The position numbers and the translations under genes are program-made. From positions 1 through 41,024 of the forward strand of contig NW_019091725.1 in NCBI RefSeq assembly GCF_001949145.1: 41,024 bases of DNA, given 5' to 3'. Numbering within the stretch: position 1 is the first letter of the stretch; the number at the start of each line of letters is the position of its first letter. This DNA comes from Acanthaster planci. Taxonomy: Eukaryota; Echinodermata; Asteroidea; Valvatida; Acanthasteridae. Below, piece after piece: positions 10,372 to 18,561 of the stretch. The notes under the pieces were generated by a model. The model was not told where the DNA came from, ran no database searches, and saw nothing but the letters and a program-made list of their open reading frames with translations.

Positions 10372-10407
10372 CAAATTGAACCCCTCTTCAAATTTGAGGA
10401 CTTTTTT
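10372..10407. terminator. Hairpin plus T-run at the convergent gene junction (copy A)
   Basis: Left arm CAAATTGAA (10372-10380), loop CCCCTC, right arm TTCAAATTTG (10387-10396, one bulge), then TTTTTT at 10402-10407. It lies between the stop of the coiled-coil gene (10283) and the convergent stop of the EGYNNN gene (10435). Copies B and C have hairpins of different sequence at the same place. Confidence 0.5.
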
Positions 10408-10434
10408 GTCACGCCTTTTACTTTTTTGTTAGTT

Positions 10435-11478
10435 TCAAGGTAAGACTTTATACAACATAAAGCAAAGCCCACCAACTGCAATGGCTCTTACGGTTAACGA
10501 CAGTTTCTCATCGTTGTGGATGAGAGGTGGCTTTGGTACGGGTAAAGGAGGTGTGGGCACGGGCTTGGGCACTTTTTCGGCAACTTTTTCGTTAAAATCG
10601 GTCGCTGAAACGCCACCAGAATTTAAGGTTGGAACATGACCAGTCTGCATTTCTTTGGTCGCGATTTGCAAATTATTGTTGTATCCTTCAAACGTTCCAA
10701 AGTCCATGTCCATGGGCACCAAATATAAACCGGGTGCCACTGCGAAGTTTAAAGGCGTTTTCGCAAATTGTAGGGAATCTTGAAATTGGCCTATGCCTTG
10801 CTCCAAGTCGGGCTATGAATTTATTAAAGATTCCACCATAGTAATAAACTGCCGTTGAGCATCTAACCCGGTGCCTCCAGCTAAAACGCTCGTCGTCTGA
10901 GCTTGGGCTTCCAACAGGCGTATACGTAAGCTCTAATCGATTTGTTTACCTTTGTGATTCCTACGTCTGTCAGGATTGATTTCTTTGGTATAAAGTCCTA
11001 CCAAGCCAACGTAGCTGCATCTGATTGTTGGGTCCACGTAACCGTATAGATACTCACGTGACCAAAGCCTTTAGGCGGTTTAGCCCAACCAAAGCTCATA
11101 AAAGTAGCCCCCGCACATTTGCCGTTTGTCACGTGTAAATCGTAGGGGTCGTAGTTTTTGCTTGGGACTGGTACATAACCGTTGTCGTAGTAGTAGGCCG
11201 TACCGAGCCTGTTTGATACGTTGTCTTCTGTCTGTTTCTAGGACATATTTGGATCGACGTTGTACAGTAGAAAGTGTCTATAAACTTGCGATGGTCGTAA
11301 TTGTTGTGTTGTGTAGCGAATCAAAGACGTTGTCGCTCGGTATAGGCATCACGCAGTCGTAAAATATTTTTCGTACCGAATAATACACGTGAAAGTTGAA
11401 TAAAGCTGATACGTATGGGTCTGGATTAAATTGATTTTGGTAAAATGATATCGGGTCAGTTACCCAACGATTGACCAC
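10435..11478 (-). pseudogene. EGYNNN protein, C-terminally membrane-anchored (copy A)
   Basis: Shared by all three copies and probably a structural protein. Blocks in order on the minus strand: PYVSALFNFHVYYSVRK (11478-11278 frame), YDPYDLHVTNGKCAGATFMS and FGHVSIYTVTWTQ (about 11150-11030), a segment with AQAQTT and TGLDAQRQFITMVES (about 10910-10840), then QFQDSLQFAKTPLNFAVAPG and FGTFEGYNNNLQIATK (10806-10640). A Pro-rich spacer (PVPTPPLPVPKPP) leads to a C-terminal hydrophobic segment (AIAVGGLCFMLYKVLP) ending at 10435. It is split over at least four frames. The equivalents are 17258-18507 (+) and 29916-30550 (-). I cannot name the family; a minor capsid or penton-like role is a guess from position and anchor. 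Confidence 0.6.
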
Positions 11479-11584
11479 TTCGCCGTTTTAACTCTGGGTA
11501 ACTCGTACACCGAGGTTAAATTTGGGAACTTGGCTGAAAACCAGTCATCTTTATTTACTACAATTGATAATTTACTAAAGTTGG

Positions 11585-11840
11585 CTCCCATTTATTTTAT
11601 AAAAGATTTTAAAAAGGGGGTGCCGTGTGTTTTATTTCTTGGTAAGCCGGAGGTGGTTCCTCGTATTTGACCGACTTGATCAAACTTACTCACCTAGTTC
11701 TTTCATAAGATGTTTTTTAAAACTGCCGCCCTTTCGTTTGCTACGGTCTCAGCTTTGGCTCGCACTTGGGGGTCAAATTCTGCTTTGTCAATCGTTTGTC
11801 CATCGATGCTCCTACTGGTATTGAACTTAATCTTGGACAT
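11585..11840 (-). pseudogene. Small protein with a PPPAY motif (copy A)
   Basis: From the ATG at 11840 the frame reads MSKIKFNTSRSIDGQ and EFDPQVRAKAETVANER before stops. A neighbouring frame then contains YEEPPPAYQE, with the PPxY core at 11656-11642. The block EFDPQVRAKAE matches EFDRQVQAKAE in copy B (17258 onward), where the PPxY part has been deleted. PPxY motifs bind WW domains of Nedd4-type ubiquitin ligases and occur in some virion proteins; whether that applies here is inference. The gene precedes the EGYNNN gene on the same strand. Confidence 0.4.
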
Positions 11841-11873
11841 TTATTTGTTAACGTTTTGATTTGTTTGCCGAGG

Positions 11874-12246
11874 TCACGTATTTTTTGTTATCTCTGCAGT
11901 TAAATTCCCCGCCTCGTAAGCTCGAATGTAGTCTCTTATTACGTCGTAAAGCAAAACCAGAGTGCCTGTGTGTAATTCTGAGAATGGTACTGTTAATCCA
12001 TGTTGATAACTGATACATCAGGTGCCGGTGGGTTAGACGGTCTAACTCCATCGGGAACCCTTGTTGCCGGGCTTCCTTCGACTTGAACTTGCCATTCGAT
12101 TTCGGTAGATTTTGTAATGTTGAAATATCCCTGATGGAAGTTTACTTTTCTGACTATAATCTTTTTATCGCCTTTTAAATTGCCGATTTGATTTTCTAAT
12201 CAAACGTCTGTTCGCTTTCGGTCAAATAAAAAGTGTGAGTCTCCAT
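11874..12246 (-). pseudogene. METH protein (conserved, unknown function, copy A)
   Basis: The start METHTFYLTESEQTF (ATG at 12246) is almost the same as METHSFYLTESKQMF in copy B (15449 onward). Following blocks in other frames are NLKGDKKIIVRKVNFHQGYF and FNITKSTE, and near the end LTVPFSEL and YDVIRDYIRAYEAGNL; copy B has LTVPLSEL and YHVIRDYLQAKEARHL at the same relative places. The N-terminal part is rich in beta-strand-like alternation. At least three frameshifts occur. Probably a virion component, but I recognise no named domain. Confidence 0.5.
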
Positions 12247-12254
12247 TTTAGTAA

Positions 12255-12645
12255 AAACGGGTTTTTAAATAAGTTTAAACTTTTTGACGGCATCGGTAAA
12301 GTGTTTCTCCGAGACTGGGACAGGTCTTTTACTTTGGCTTCTCTTTCCCCGGTTACGTCTTGATAACACACAGCTACCAAAGCCCTGAGTGGTTTACCTC
12401 TAGAGATCTTACCCGCTAATATTTGATTTAATTTATATTCTATGACATTCCCTTGTTCGGTGCCTAATTGGACATTTAGATGTTTTAAAAGTCACCTAAC
12501 CCGCAATCTCGGCAGACGAGTCTATAATCTTTTTCCATTCTATTTGTGTGTGGGCATTTGTCATTGTCTTCTACTTCTTTTTCGATTCTATTGGTTTTTG
12601 GCCGATTAATTTGTAAATCTGGTTAAGATATGGTGATGTGTTCAT
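12255..12645 (-). pseudogene. TFIIB-like transcription factor (copy A)
   Basis: From the ATG at 12645 a short N-terminus leads, after one frame change, to a zinc-ribbon-like segment with CPH (12556-12548) and VCRDCGLGD (CxxC at 12514-12503). A further frame then has YKLNQILAGKISRGKPLRAL and VAVCYQD (12447-12358), followed by KVKDL and, in another frame, VSEKHFTDAVKKF. A zinc ribbon followed by a helical repeat with an SRGK/ALVAVC helix and an S-K-K-type final helix is the layout of TFIIB and of viral TFIIB-like factors. It is short for TFIIB, with room for about one cyclin repeat. It lies directly upstream of the METH gene. The tail of a related gene is at 15325-15385 in copy B. The assignment rests on pattern only. 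Confidence 0.4.
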
Positions 12646-12754
12646 GTTTGTTTTTAACAAATAGTTATTTATTTAAGGAGTGAAAAAAACAGTTAAATCC
12701 GGAGAATAACCGAGGCTTCAAAAAGTTTTTAAGTTAGTTTAATCTAATTTTAAC

Positions 12755-13550
12755 TCACGGGTCGTACTCGGGCTCAGATTCAGTTTCGTGAAGGTCAAAT
12801 CCGCTAAATGCTTGTAAGGCTGATTTATAATAATTTATAATTCCGTCGTTTTTAACCTTCAACATGGCGGCCGATACCGTATACCTAACACTGGCACCGC
12901 AAGACAGTGAACCGTGGGTTCCGTCATACACGTCTTTTGGACAAATGAATGATTGAACATCGCATCTCTTATTCAAAAATTTCTCGATGTTTGTTGAAAC
13001 AATGGGTCTCTTTCGATGGTCAAATAACAAAGCGTAAGAATCTATTTCAACGTAAATGCGACTTTTGTCTGTCTGGGTACCCAGGTTTAACGACGTATTC
13101 TATCCTGTTCAAATCGTCGATATCGCGACTGGCTTAGTAAGCGTTTATTGTGCAAGATGGTATGATACTCTTGGTCCCAGCCTGTGTTTCGATGTACTTG
13201 TACGTCACTAAATTTATGTTGTTGAATATATGCATCATTTGTTTCGGTAGTTGATAACAGATTTGGTGGCCTACAATATTATCGTCAGTTTTATCTCGTG
13301 TACCGTATTAGAGGTGATTTATGCCATAACAGGGTGTGTCTGTCATCATAATTAGTAGGCGCTTTTCTTGACCGTCGTAAGTATAATAAATGGGCGAACA
13401 GCATTGGGTTGCTTAACTACCTTCTTTAAACCCGGGGTTTGAAATGGTTAATTTACTTGCATCAGAAGGACCATATACGACATTGGCATCGTTGTTTTTA
13501 GCATTGAGACGCTCGTGGTCGTTGGTTACAATGTATACTTGGGTTGACAT
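12755..13550 (-). pseudogene. Conserved-looking protein of unknown function (copy A)
   Basis: From the ATG at 13550 the frame reads MSTQVYIVTNDHERL, then SPIYYTYDGQEKRLLI and later DIDDLNRIEYVVKPGYPD, with in-frame stops near 13414, 13305 and 13136. A second frame (13030-12755) continues with LLFDHRKRPIV, RCDVQSFICPKDVYDG and a strongly acidic C-terminus (HETESEPEYDP). The YYTYDGQ-type block followed by a hydrophobic strand faintly recalls the DUF5871-type proteins of large DNA viruses, and an acidic tail is common in single-strand-DNA-binding proteins. Both comparisons are weak. It is separated from the TFIIB-like gene by about 110 bp. No copy is seen in B or C. Confidence 0.4.
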
Positions 13551-13715
13551 GGTTTAATTTAATATTTAGTAATTATATTTAATCTCAGTCTTCTTGGCTT
13601 AGTCTGCTTTGTCTATTAAACATGCATTCGCTCTATTTCCATTGCACGATTTAGATAGGTGGTGCTGGCGGGGTCTCGTTTGTTTCCACTTTTACTTCTT
13701 TGTCGTCGTTAATTA

Positions 13716-14399
13716 TCAAACCAATTTTTTCTGCTTCTTCGTCCAAGTCAGATTCTGGGGCGGAATCGTTGGTGTTCTTAGGTTCGTGTTCTTGTAACAA
13801 CCATAGCCGCTTTTGTCAGATTCAAATACTAAGTATGATTCACCGGTTAAATTGTAACAGTTGATGCAGAAAAAACCGGCGCATTGGTTGCAATCGATAC
13901 AGAGTTTACAATCGGTACAGTTGTCACCGCGGTCGCTGTCGCTAGAGTCAAAACACCCGGTACATTCTTTACAATCGGTGCAGCTTTCACATTCGCGGGA
14001 ATTTACGCAGTCGGTGCATCGGTCACAATCGTCGCATTGGTCGCAATACTTACAATCGACGCAAGCGATGCAGTTTGTACAACGGTTGGTGTCGCCGCAT
14101 CCGATGCAAGGTTCACAGTGAGAACAATCGCGAGATCTTTCACAGTTTGCACATTGTTTGCAATTGACAGAATAAGAGCAATCTTCGCTATATTCACAGT
14201 TTTCACAGTCGTTGCAATCGAGACAGTCGGTGCAATTGATACAGTATTTGCAATCTACGCAATCAGTACATCGGTCGATATGAGAAGAATTAAAACAATT
14301 AGTGGAATTACGAGCATCTATCATGTTGAGAGACTCAACTGTATTTTTGCAGAAGTGGCAATCGACGTTTGGTGTTTGGTTTATTATCTCTGTTTTCAT
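13716..14399 (-). CDS. Intact cysteine-repeat protein (227 aa, 42 Cys)
   Basis: An uninterrupted frame from the ATG at 14399 to the stop at 13716. Between residues 14 and about 190, cysteine occurs at nearly every third position (for example NCTDCLDCNDCENCEY), with gaps of exactly six where one Cys is replaced. The residues between are mainly Asp, Asn, Lys and Thr. This regular period suggests a stacked, solenoid-like or metal/disulfide-rich fold. The C-terminal about 40 residues lose the repeat (NLTGESYLVFESDK). There is no signal peptide or membrane segment. It is the outermost gene of copy A and the only long intact gene there. I know CxxC-repeat proteins of this look from viruses and phages but no proven function. 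The antisense frame is also open because of the repeat. Confidence 0.65.
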   Translation of the reverse strand: MKTEIINQTPNVDCHFCKNTVESLNMIDARNSTNCFNSSHIDRCTDCVDCKYCINCTDCLDCNDCENCEYSEDCSYSVNCKQCANCERSRDCSHCEPCIGCGDTNRCTNCIACVDCKYCDQCDDCDRCTDCVNSRECESCTDCKECTGCFDSSDSDRGDNCTDCKLCIDCNQCAGFFCINCYNLTGESYLVFESDKSGYGCYKNTNLRTPTIPPQNLTWTKKQKKLV

Positions 14400-14488
14400 G
14401 TCTACTTTATTATAGTTTTAATAATATTATTTCTTTTTTCTCAAAGCTTCGGGTATAACTGAGTGTTCATGGGCCCACTTAATTACCC

Positions 14489-14565
14489 GGGGAATTCCCC
14501 TTTTTTGTTGGGGGTCATGAGGTTTGGGGGAAGTCCCTTTTTTTGTTTGGGGGTTGCGAGTGAAC
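14489..14565. repeat. Two imperfect 38-bp direct repeats, G-rich
   Basis: GGGGAATTCCCCTTTTTTGT (from 14489) and GGGGAAGTCCCTTTTTTTGT (from 14527) are both followed by a GGGGGT...GAG block. They lie just outside the Cys-repeat gene and may mark the right end of copy A. Confidence 0.5.
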
Positions 14566-14599
14566 CTGGGGGTCATAGGTCAAGGGAAAGGGGGAGGGC

Positions 14600-15120
14600 A
14601 GGGAAAAGTCCATTCCAGAGCAGTGGGCTGATCTAGTATCCCCCGTTGCCTACTACTAGTACAGAGGAGATTTACTAGATCATGTTTGGGCCTCTCCCGG
14701 AGACATTTCACTAATTTTAAAGTTGTCAACATTGAGTACCCTCTCCGATGCACTAGACTTGGACTGCCGTATTTTATTAATAGATTTCGTTTTCTATCCG
14801 TCATTTTTATTATTAAATGTTTTTATAGTAGATTTGATAGTGACATAGACAATCTTGTTAGGGTTAACAAGCGGCACATGGATCAAGTTGTTTTCACTTA
14901 TCATTACTCCAGAACAAATGCATTGTTCCATTCCTTATTTGTTATATTCCCTCGTGAGAGGGCAACTTTTCCTTCTGATGTAACTGACAGTGTCTTGTTT
15001 AGTCACACCTTGTTTACCTCAAAACTTAAATCTCTCAGGTTAGTGCCAGGTGCACATTACATAAAGAACTTTATTTTTGTTTTGTTTTTTAACAGTGGGT
15101 TTTATGCGTTTTAATTTTGT
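14600..15120 (+). mobile_element. C-terminal fragment of a non-LTR retrotransposon (CR1/L2/Jockey-like)
   Basis: The open frame ending at 15114 contains PLRCTRLGLPYFINRFRFL, then IIKCFYSRFDSDIDNLV, then TYHYSRTNALFHSLFVIFPR and FPSDVTDSVLFS. This series (a helix with L-P-x(4)-R-F-L, a K-C-F segment, a S-R-T-N box, a P-R-x(3)-x-P-S-D-V box and a final helix) is the layout of the region after the reverse transcriptase in CR1/L2/Jockey-type elements, where the usual W-N-S-L-P box has changed to RATFP. Only this end is present, as expected for 5'-truncated insertions. The AT-rich DNA to about 15300 may be its 3' untranslated region. Confidence 0.55.
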
Positions 15121-15324
15121 ATTCTTTTAATTGAGATTTTAATTAATGTTATTAAATTTATTCTGTACATGTTTATATGTATTTTTATCTATACTGTCTG
15201 TATCCCATCGCTATTTTTGTAATCTGTGTCCCGTTTTCGGTTTAGTCCTTTTAGGTTATTTTAAATCATACATAGTATATTTCTTCATTGGGTGGGGTGT
15301 GGGAAAGTCCTGTTTCTGTATAGA

Positions 15325-15385
15325 TTAAAGTAAAAGACCTATTTCAAGTTTCCGATAAACACTAAAGCGATGCCTCATGAAATAT
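15325..15385 (+). pseudogene. 3' tail of TFIIB-like gene (copy B)
   Basis: The frame reads KVKDLFQVSDKH and then a TAA. The nucleotide sequence AAAGTAAAAGACCT is shared with copy A (minus strand, about 12326-12313), and the following bases stay alignable to GCGATGCC. As in copy A it lies directly upstream of the METH gene. Left of about 15325 similarity to copy A stops, so copy B is cut inside this gene. Confidence 0.45.
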
Positions 15386-15448
15386 TTACTTTATGAAGAA
15401 CGCTGCTAGACTTTTTTTAAAAACCATTTATAGTAAAAAAGACTTTAG

Positions 15449-15962
15449 ATGGCAAATCAGATGGAAACGCATTCTTTTTATTTGACCGAAAGCAAGCAGA
15501 TGTTTAAATTACGAAATGTCATTGATAATTTAAAAGGTGACAAGGCCATAAAAGTTGAAAAAGTAAGCTTTCATCCGGAATATTTTAACATTACAAATTC
15601 TACCGAATCGAATGGCAAACTCAAGTCGAAGGAAGTCCTGCATATACAAATGGTAGACTGAGAACCAGACCTAGCGGAGTGAGAGAAGCAACAGAGGCAA
15701 GGCGTGAAGAGCGGAAACACCCAACCCACCGTCACGAAGCACAGGGTCTGGACCCAATAAACAAGATATTAATACAAGTATTATAGAAACACTTGAACTT
15801 ACAGTACCGTTGTCAGAATTAGAGGAAGCCAGTTCGTTTTTTTATCACGTAATAAGAGATTATCTTCAAGCAAAAGAGGCAAGGCATCTAGATGAGTTTG
15901 GCGCCTCAATTGATCACAAAATAACTGACCTCAACGAACAAAGAGTAAATTTAGAAACCTAA
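15449..15962 (+). pseudogene. METH protein (copy B)
   Basis: Starts at 15449 with MANQMETHSFYLTESKQMF; the second Met (15461) aligns with the copy A start and may be the true one. The next block, DKAIKVEKVSFHPEYFNI, matches copy A. The first frame ends at 15661, and after unclear sequence a second frame carries LTVPLSELEEASSFFYHVIR and DYLQAKEARHLDEFG, followed by a helix-rich tail, DHKITDLNEQRVNLE, to the TAA at 15962. This tail is longer than in copy A. Function unknown, probably virion-associated. Confidence 0.5.
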
Positions 15963-15992
15963 AGACAAAAAATATTAAAAAGAGATTTAGTA

Positions 15993-16763
15993 ATGCCTTT
16001 AGCAAAAGAAAACGAATTTTATATCTTACGCTTTTATTTCAAGGAACAGCTGATACTATTACAGAAGCCCGCCGCATCGCCATGGTCTTTATTTAAGAAG
16101 GAGTTTTAGGCGACAACACAGGGGAAAGAACGAGGGCCATTAGAGCCGCTCAAACCAAGCCCAGAGATGCCCTTTTAGTTATGGGTTCTACGAACGCCCC
16201 GATCATGCACCGGTTGCACAAGAGAGAAACGCCCGCAGATATTTTACAAGCTAGAGATTGCGGGAAAATAGTCATTCCACCGGGGTTTTATAACGTGGAT
16301 TGGTTTGATTTTATTTTAAACGCCATTCCGGGTGTGAGTTTAAAGTTCAACGAGACTCAAATTTAGTTACAATTATTGTAACAGATGAAAATCTCAGATT
16401 GCCTTTGGGTAAAGAAGTCGGCAAGTTATTGAATTTACCAAGAGGTAGACTCGTTCCAAATGTTATTTACAAAAAAAATAAATACAAACCTTTTGGGTAC
16501 ACTGGCGAGAAATAAACAATCATTTTAATTATTTTAACGGGCAACCTTCAGACGTGTTGTGTTATCCGAGCAAAATCCCCGCTAAACCACTTCTAAACGG
16601 ACATGTAACAAGTTTCGAATTTTCGTTAAGAAACAAGAAGAAAGAAATCATCAACAAAAAGGACGGCAAAATGACGATGGGGTTAGACATTTCTTTAAAC
16701 TTGTATATAATAAAAAGAGATGGCAACAAACATTTATCCTACGCTAGAGTTAAACAGCGGTGA
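15993..16763 (+). pseudogene. Unknown element protein, beta-rich (copy B only)
   Basis: From the ATG at 15993 the frame reads MPLAKENEFYILRFYFK. Other frames continue with RDALLVMGSTNAPIMHRLH, GKIVIPPGFYNVDWFDFIL, GKEVGKLLNLPRGRLVPN, KIPAKPLLNGHVTSFEFSLR and DISLNLYIIKR, ending at 16763. The alternation of hydrophobic and polar residues, with an IPPGFYN turn, suggests beta sandwiches as in minor capsid or fibre-type proteins, but I cannot assign a family. There are four or more frame changes. Copy A has no matching segment, so A has lost it or B has gained it. Confidence 0.45.
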
Positions 16764-17257
16764 CTAACAAAAACGAAGCGGCAGAAACAAAAGTTCACAG
16801 ACTTGAAGCCGTCAAATCGCAAATATTTAAAGAGCGTAACGCACATGAGACGTGTTACAAAAGAATAAACGAGTGCTCACCGCGCTTCACTTACGAAGAA
16901 TACGGGGTCGAAGCATTGGATGCCGAAAGTGCCGCGATTGGTATTCCCGCTTTAATGAGGAGCATTACTGCACCCATCGGGATAGCTATGGGAGCTGTCA
17001 CTATCGGTGCGTTTGGGACATATGCGTTGTTGAAATATGCGACTCGCAGACTTGCTCACAAAACCAAGAAACACGACCAAATCAGAATGCTTGCAGACGC
17101 CAATATAACACGATCGACGAGTACGTCTCTCACGCTATCGAGACGGTGACGTGTCTCGAGAAGAATTTGTACTAATTTTGTCTGAACTTGAGAAATTTAA
17201 CGAAATGAAAGAAAAGATTCGCTCTAAAACAACGATCAAGTTGCAGAAGCCAAAACA
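16760..17257 (+). pseudogene. Membrane protein with Gly/Ala-rich span (copy B)
   Basis: The open frame (16760-17149) begins in a charged region (no ATG near the start; an upstream stop precedes it) and contains CSPRFTYEEYGVEALDAES, then a hydrophobic Gly/Ala/Ile-rich segment (APIGIAMGAVTIGAFGTYAL), then a basic stretch, RRLAHKTKKHDQIRML. After a frame change, EEFVLILSELEKFNEMKEKI follows. A membrane span, a basic helix and an EEFxLILSE helix are a recurring layout of small membrane proteins in animal Polintons. The protein is not present in copy A. Start unknown; role unknown. Confidence 0.45.
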
Positions 17258-18507
17258 ATGAGTAGAGAAGAATTCGACCGTCAAGTGCAAGCAAAAGCAG
17301 AAATCCTATATCGTTTTATCAAAACCAATTTAATTTTGCGGTCTATTTCGCAACGACTGCGTGCGGAGTAGGTTTTGATTTACTGTGTGATCTCAACCCA
17401 TACGTGTCGGCGTTGTTTTATTTTCACGTGTATTACACTGTGCGAAAATCTTGTTTGACTGCATCATGCCTATACCGAGCGCCGATATATTTAACTCGTT
17501 AAACAACAATTGCGACCATCGCAAATTTACAGACACGTGCCCCTGTTTAATTTAGACTTGTGCGAAATAAAGTCCCACCAACTGCATCAGACTGTGCAAA
17601 CCAAGTCACTGTATAGGTACTCGCGTGACCCGAGCCTTTTGGCGCTTTAGCCCATCCAAACCCCATAAAAGTAGAGCCCGCGTACTTGCCTTTGGTTATG
17701 TGTAAATCGTTAGCGTCATAGTTTTTACCCGGACTGGTGCATATGTTATTGTAATAATAAGCTGTTCATAATCCGTTTGATTGTGTATCCCTCGTTTGTT
17801 TAAATGACTTGATTTGATCAATGTTAACCCTGGGACGCGGAATGAATTTTTTTACACAGTCTCTGGACCGGCCTTGCCAGATGAGTTCGTATCATTTCTC
17901 AGGGATGCAGAGCTTAACCAACGTAGAAATCACACAGGTAAATTAATCTATTAGAGCTTATGTTTACGCGTTGTTAGGGGCACAAGCTCAAACAAAGACC
18001 AGCTTATTAGCACCCGGAATGGGACTAGACGCTCTACAGCAATTTATAACTGTCATGGAGTCTTTGATTATCTCTGAGCCAAATTTACAATAGAGTATTA
18101 ATCAATTCCAAGACTCGTTGCAATATGCCAAAACGCCATTGAATTTTGTAGTCGCGCCCGGTTTGTATCTCGTACCGTCAGATATGGACCTACGTATTGG
18201 TACATTTGAAGGATACAACAACAACCTTGCGATCACAACTAGCAGCATGAAAACGGGTTATGTCCCATCATTAAATTCTAATTAAAAACCCGAGATTATT
18301 GACCCACCATCTGATTTTGCAGATCCAGAAGAACTAGAACCAATTTCTACCCCTAGTATAAAACCAAAACCTATTTTACCCAATCAAGTAAAAGAACCGC
18401 AAGAAAAGAAACCGCTCGATGTTCACAACGTGGAAAAATTATCTTTAAAGGTGGGAATTTTAGCAGTCGGTGCACTTGGATTTATGGCTTATAAATCGTT
18501 AACTTAG
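17258..18507 (+). pseudogene. EGYNNN protein fused to PPxY-gene start, internally inverted (copy B)
   Basis: It begins with MSREEFDRQVQAKAE, which matches the PPxY gene of copy A, and passes directly into NPISFYQNQFN, which belongs to the EGYNNN gene, so the DNA between is deleted. PYVSALFYFHVYYTVRK follows. The next part of the gene (17565-17840) is inverted. From about 17918 the correct strand resumes with AQAQT, then QFQDSLQYAKTPLNFVVAPG, GTFEGYNNNLAITT, a Pro-rich spacer and the C-terminal hydrophobic segment GILAVGALGFMAYKSLT, ending at a TAG (18505-18507). The C-terminal third is the best-preserved part. Confidence 0.6.
17565..17840 (-). other. Inverted internal segment of the EGYNNN gene (copy B)
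   Basis: Here the minus strand, not the plus strand, encodes blocks such as GKNYDANDLHITKGKYAG and STFMGFGWAKAPKG, which match YDPYDLHVTNGKCAG and FGWAKPPKGFG of copy A. The plus-strand DNA of 17590-17760 runs parallel to the plus strand of copy A at 11020-11190, although the two genes are on opposite strands. Sequences on both sides (17400-17545 and from 17918) have the normal orientation. About 75 bp before 17918 have no counterpart. Confidence 0.7.
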
Positions 18508-18518
18508 AGTAAACCAAA

Positions 18519-18554
18519 AACCGGTCATCATAACGATGATCGGGTTAATTTTTT
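18519..18554. terminator. Hairpin plus T-run at the convergent gene junction (copy B)
   Basis: Left arm AACCGGTCATC (18519-18529), loop ATAAC, right arm GATGATCGGGTT (18535-18546, one bulge), then TTTTTT at 18549-18554. It sits in the 54-bp gap between convergent stops at 18507 and 18562. Confidence 0.55.
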
Positions 18555-18561
18555 ACCAATT

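Larger units (their letters stand above)
5734..14399 (+). mobile_element. Polinton/adintovirus-like copy A
   Basis: Contents in order: integrase (-), small membrane protein remnant (-), ATPase (+), HNH-like gene (+), conserved LTPAEQEKL protein (+), basic protein (+), coiled-coil protein (+), convergent hairpin, then EGYNNN, PPxY, METH, TFIIB-like, unknown and Cys-repeat genes (-). The capsid gene expected between the membrane protein and the ATPase is missing. Ends are approximate. Confidence 0.7.

Noticed and set aside
13884-14462. 192-codon open frame opposite the Cys-repeat gene
   Set aside because: The three-residue repeat makes the antisense strand open as well; the product (Val/Ala/Ile-rich) has no family features, whereas the minus-strand protein has a strict Cys pattern.
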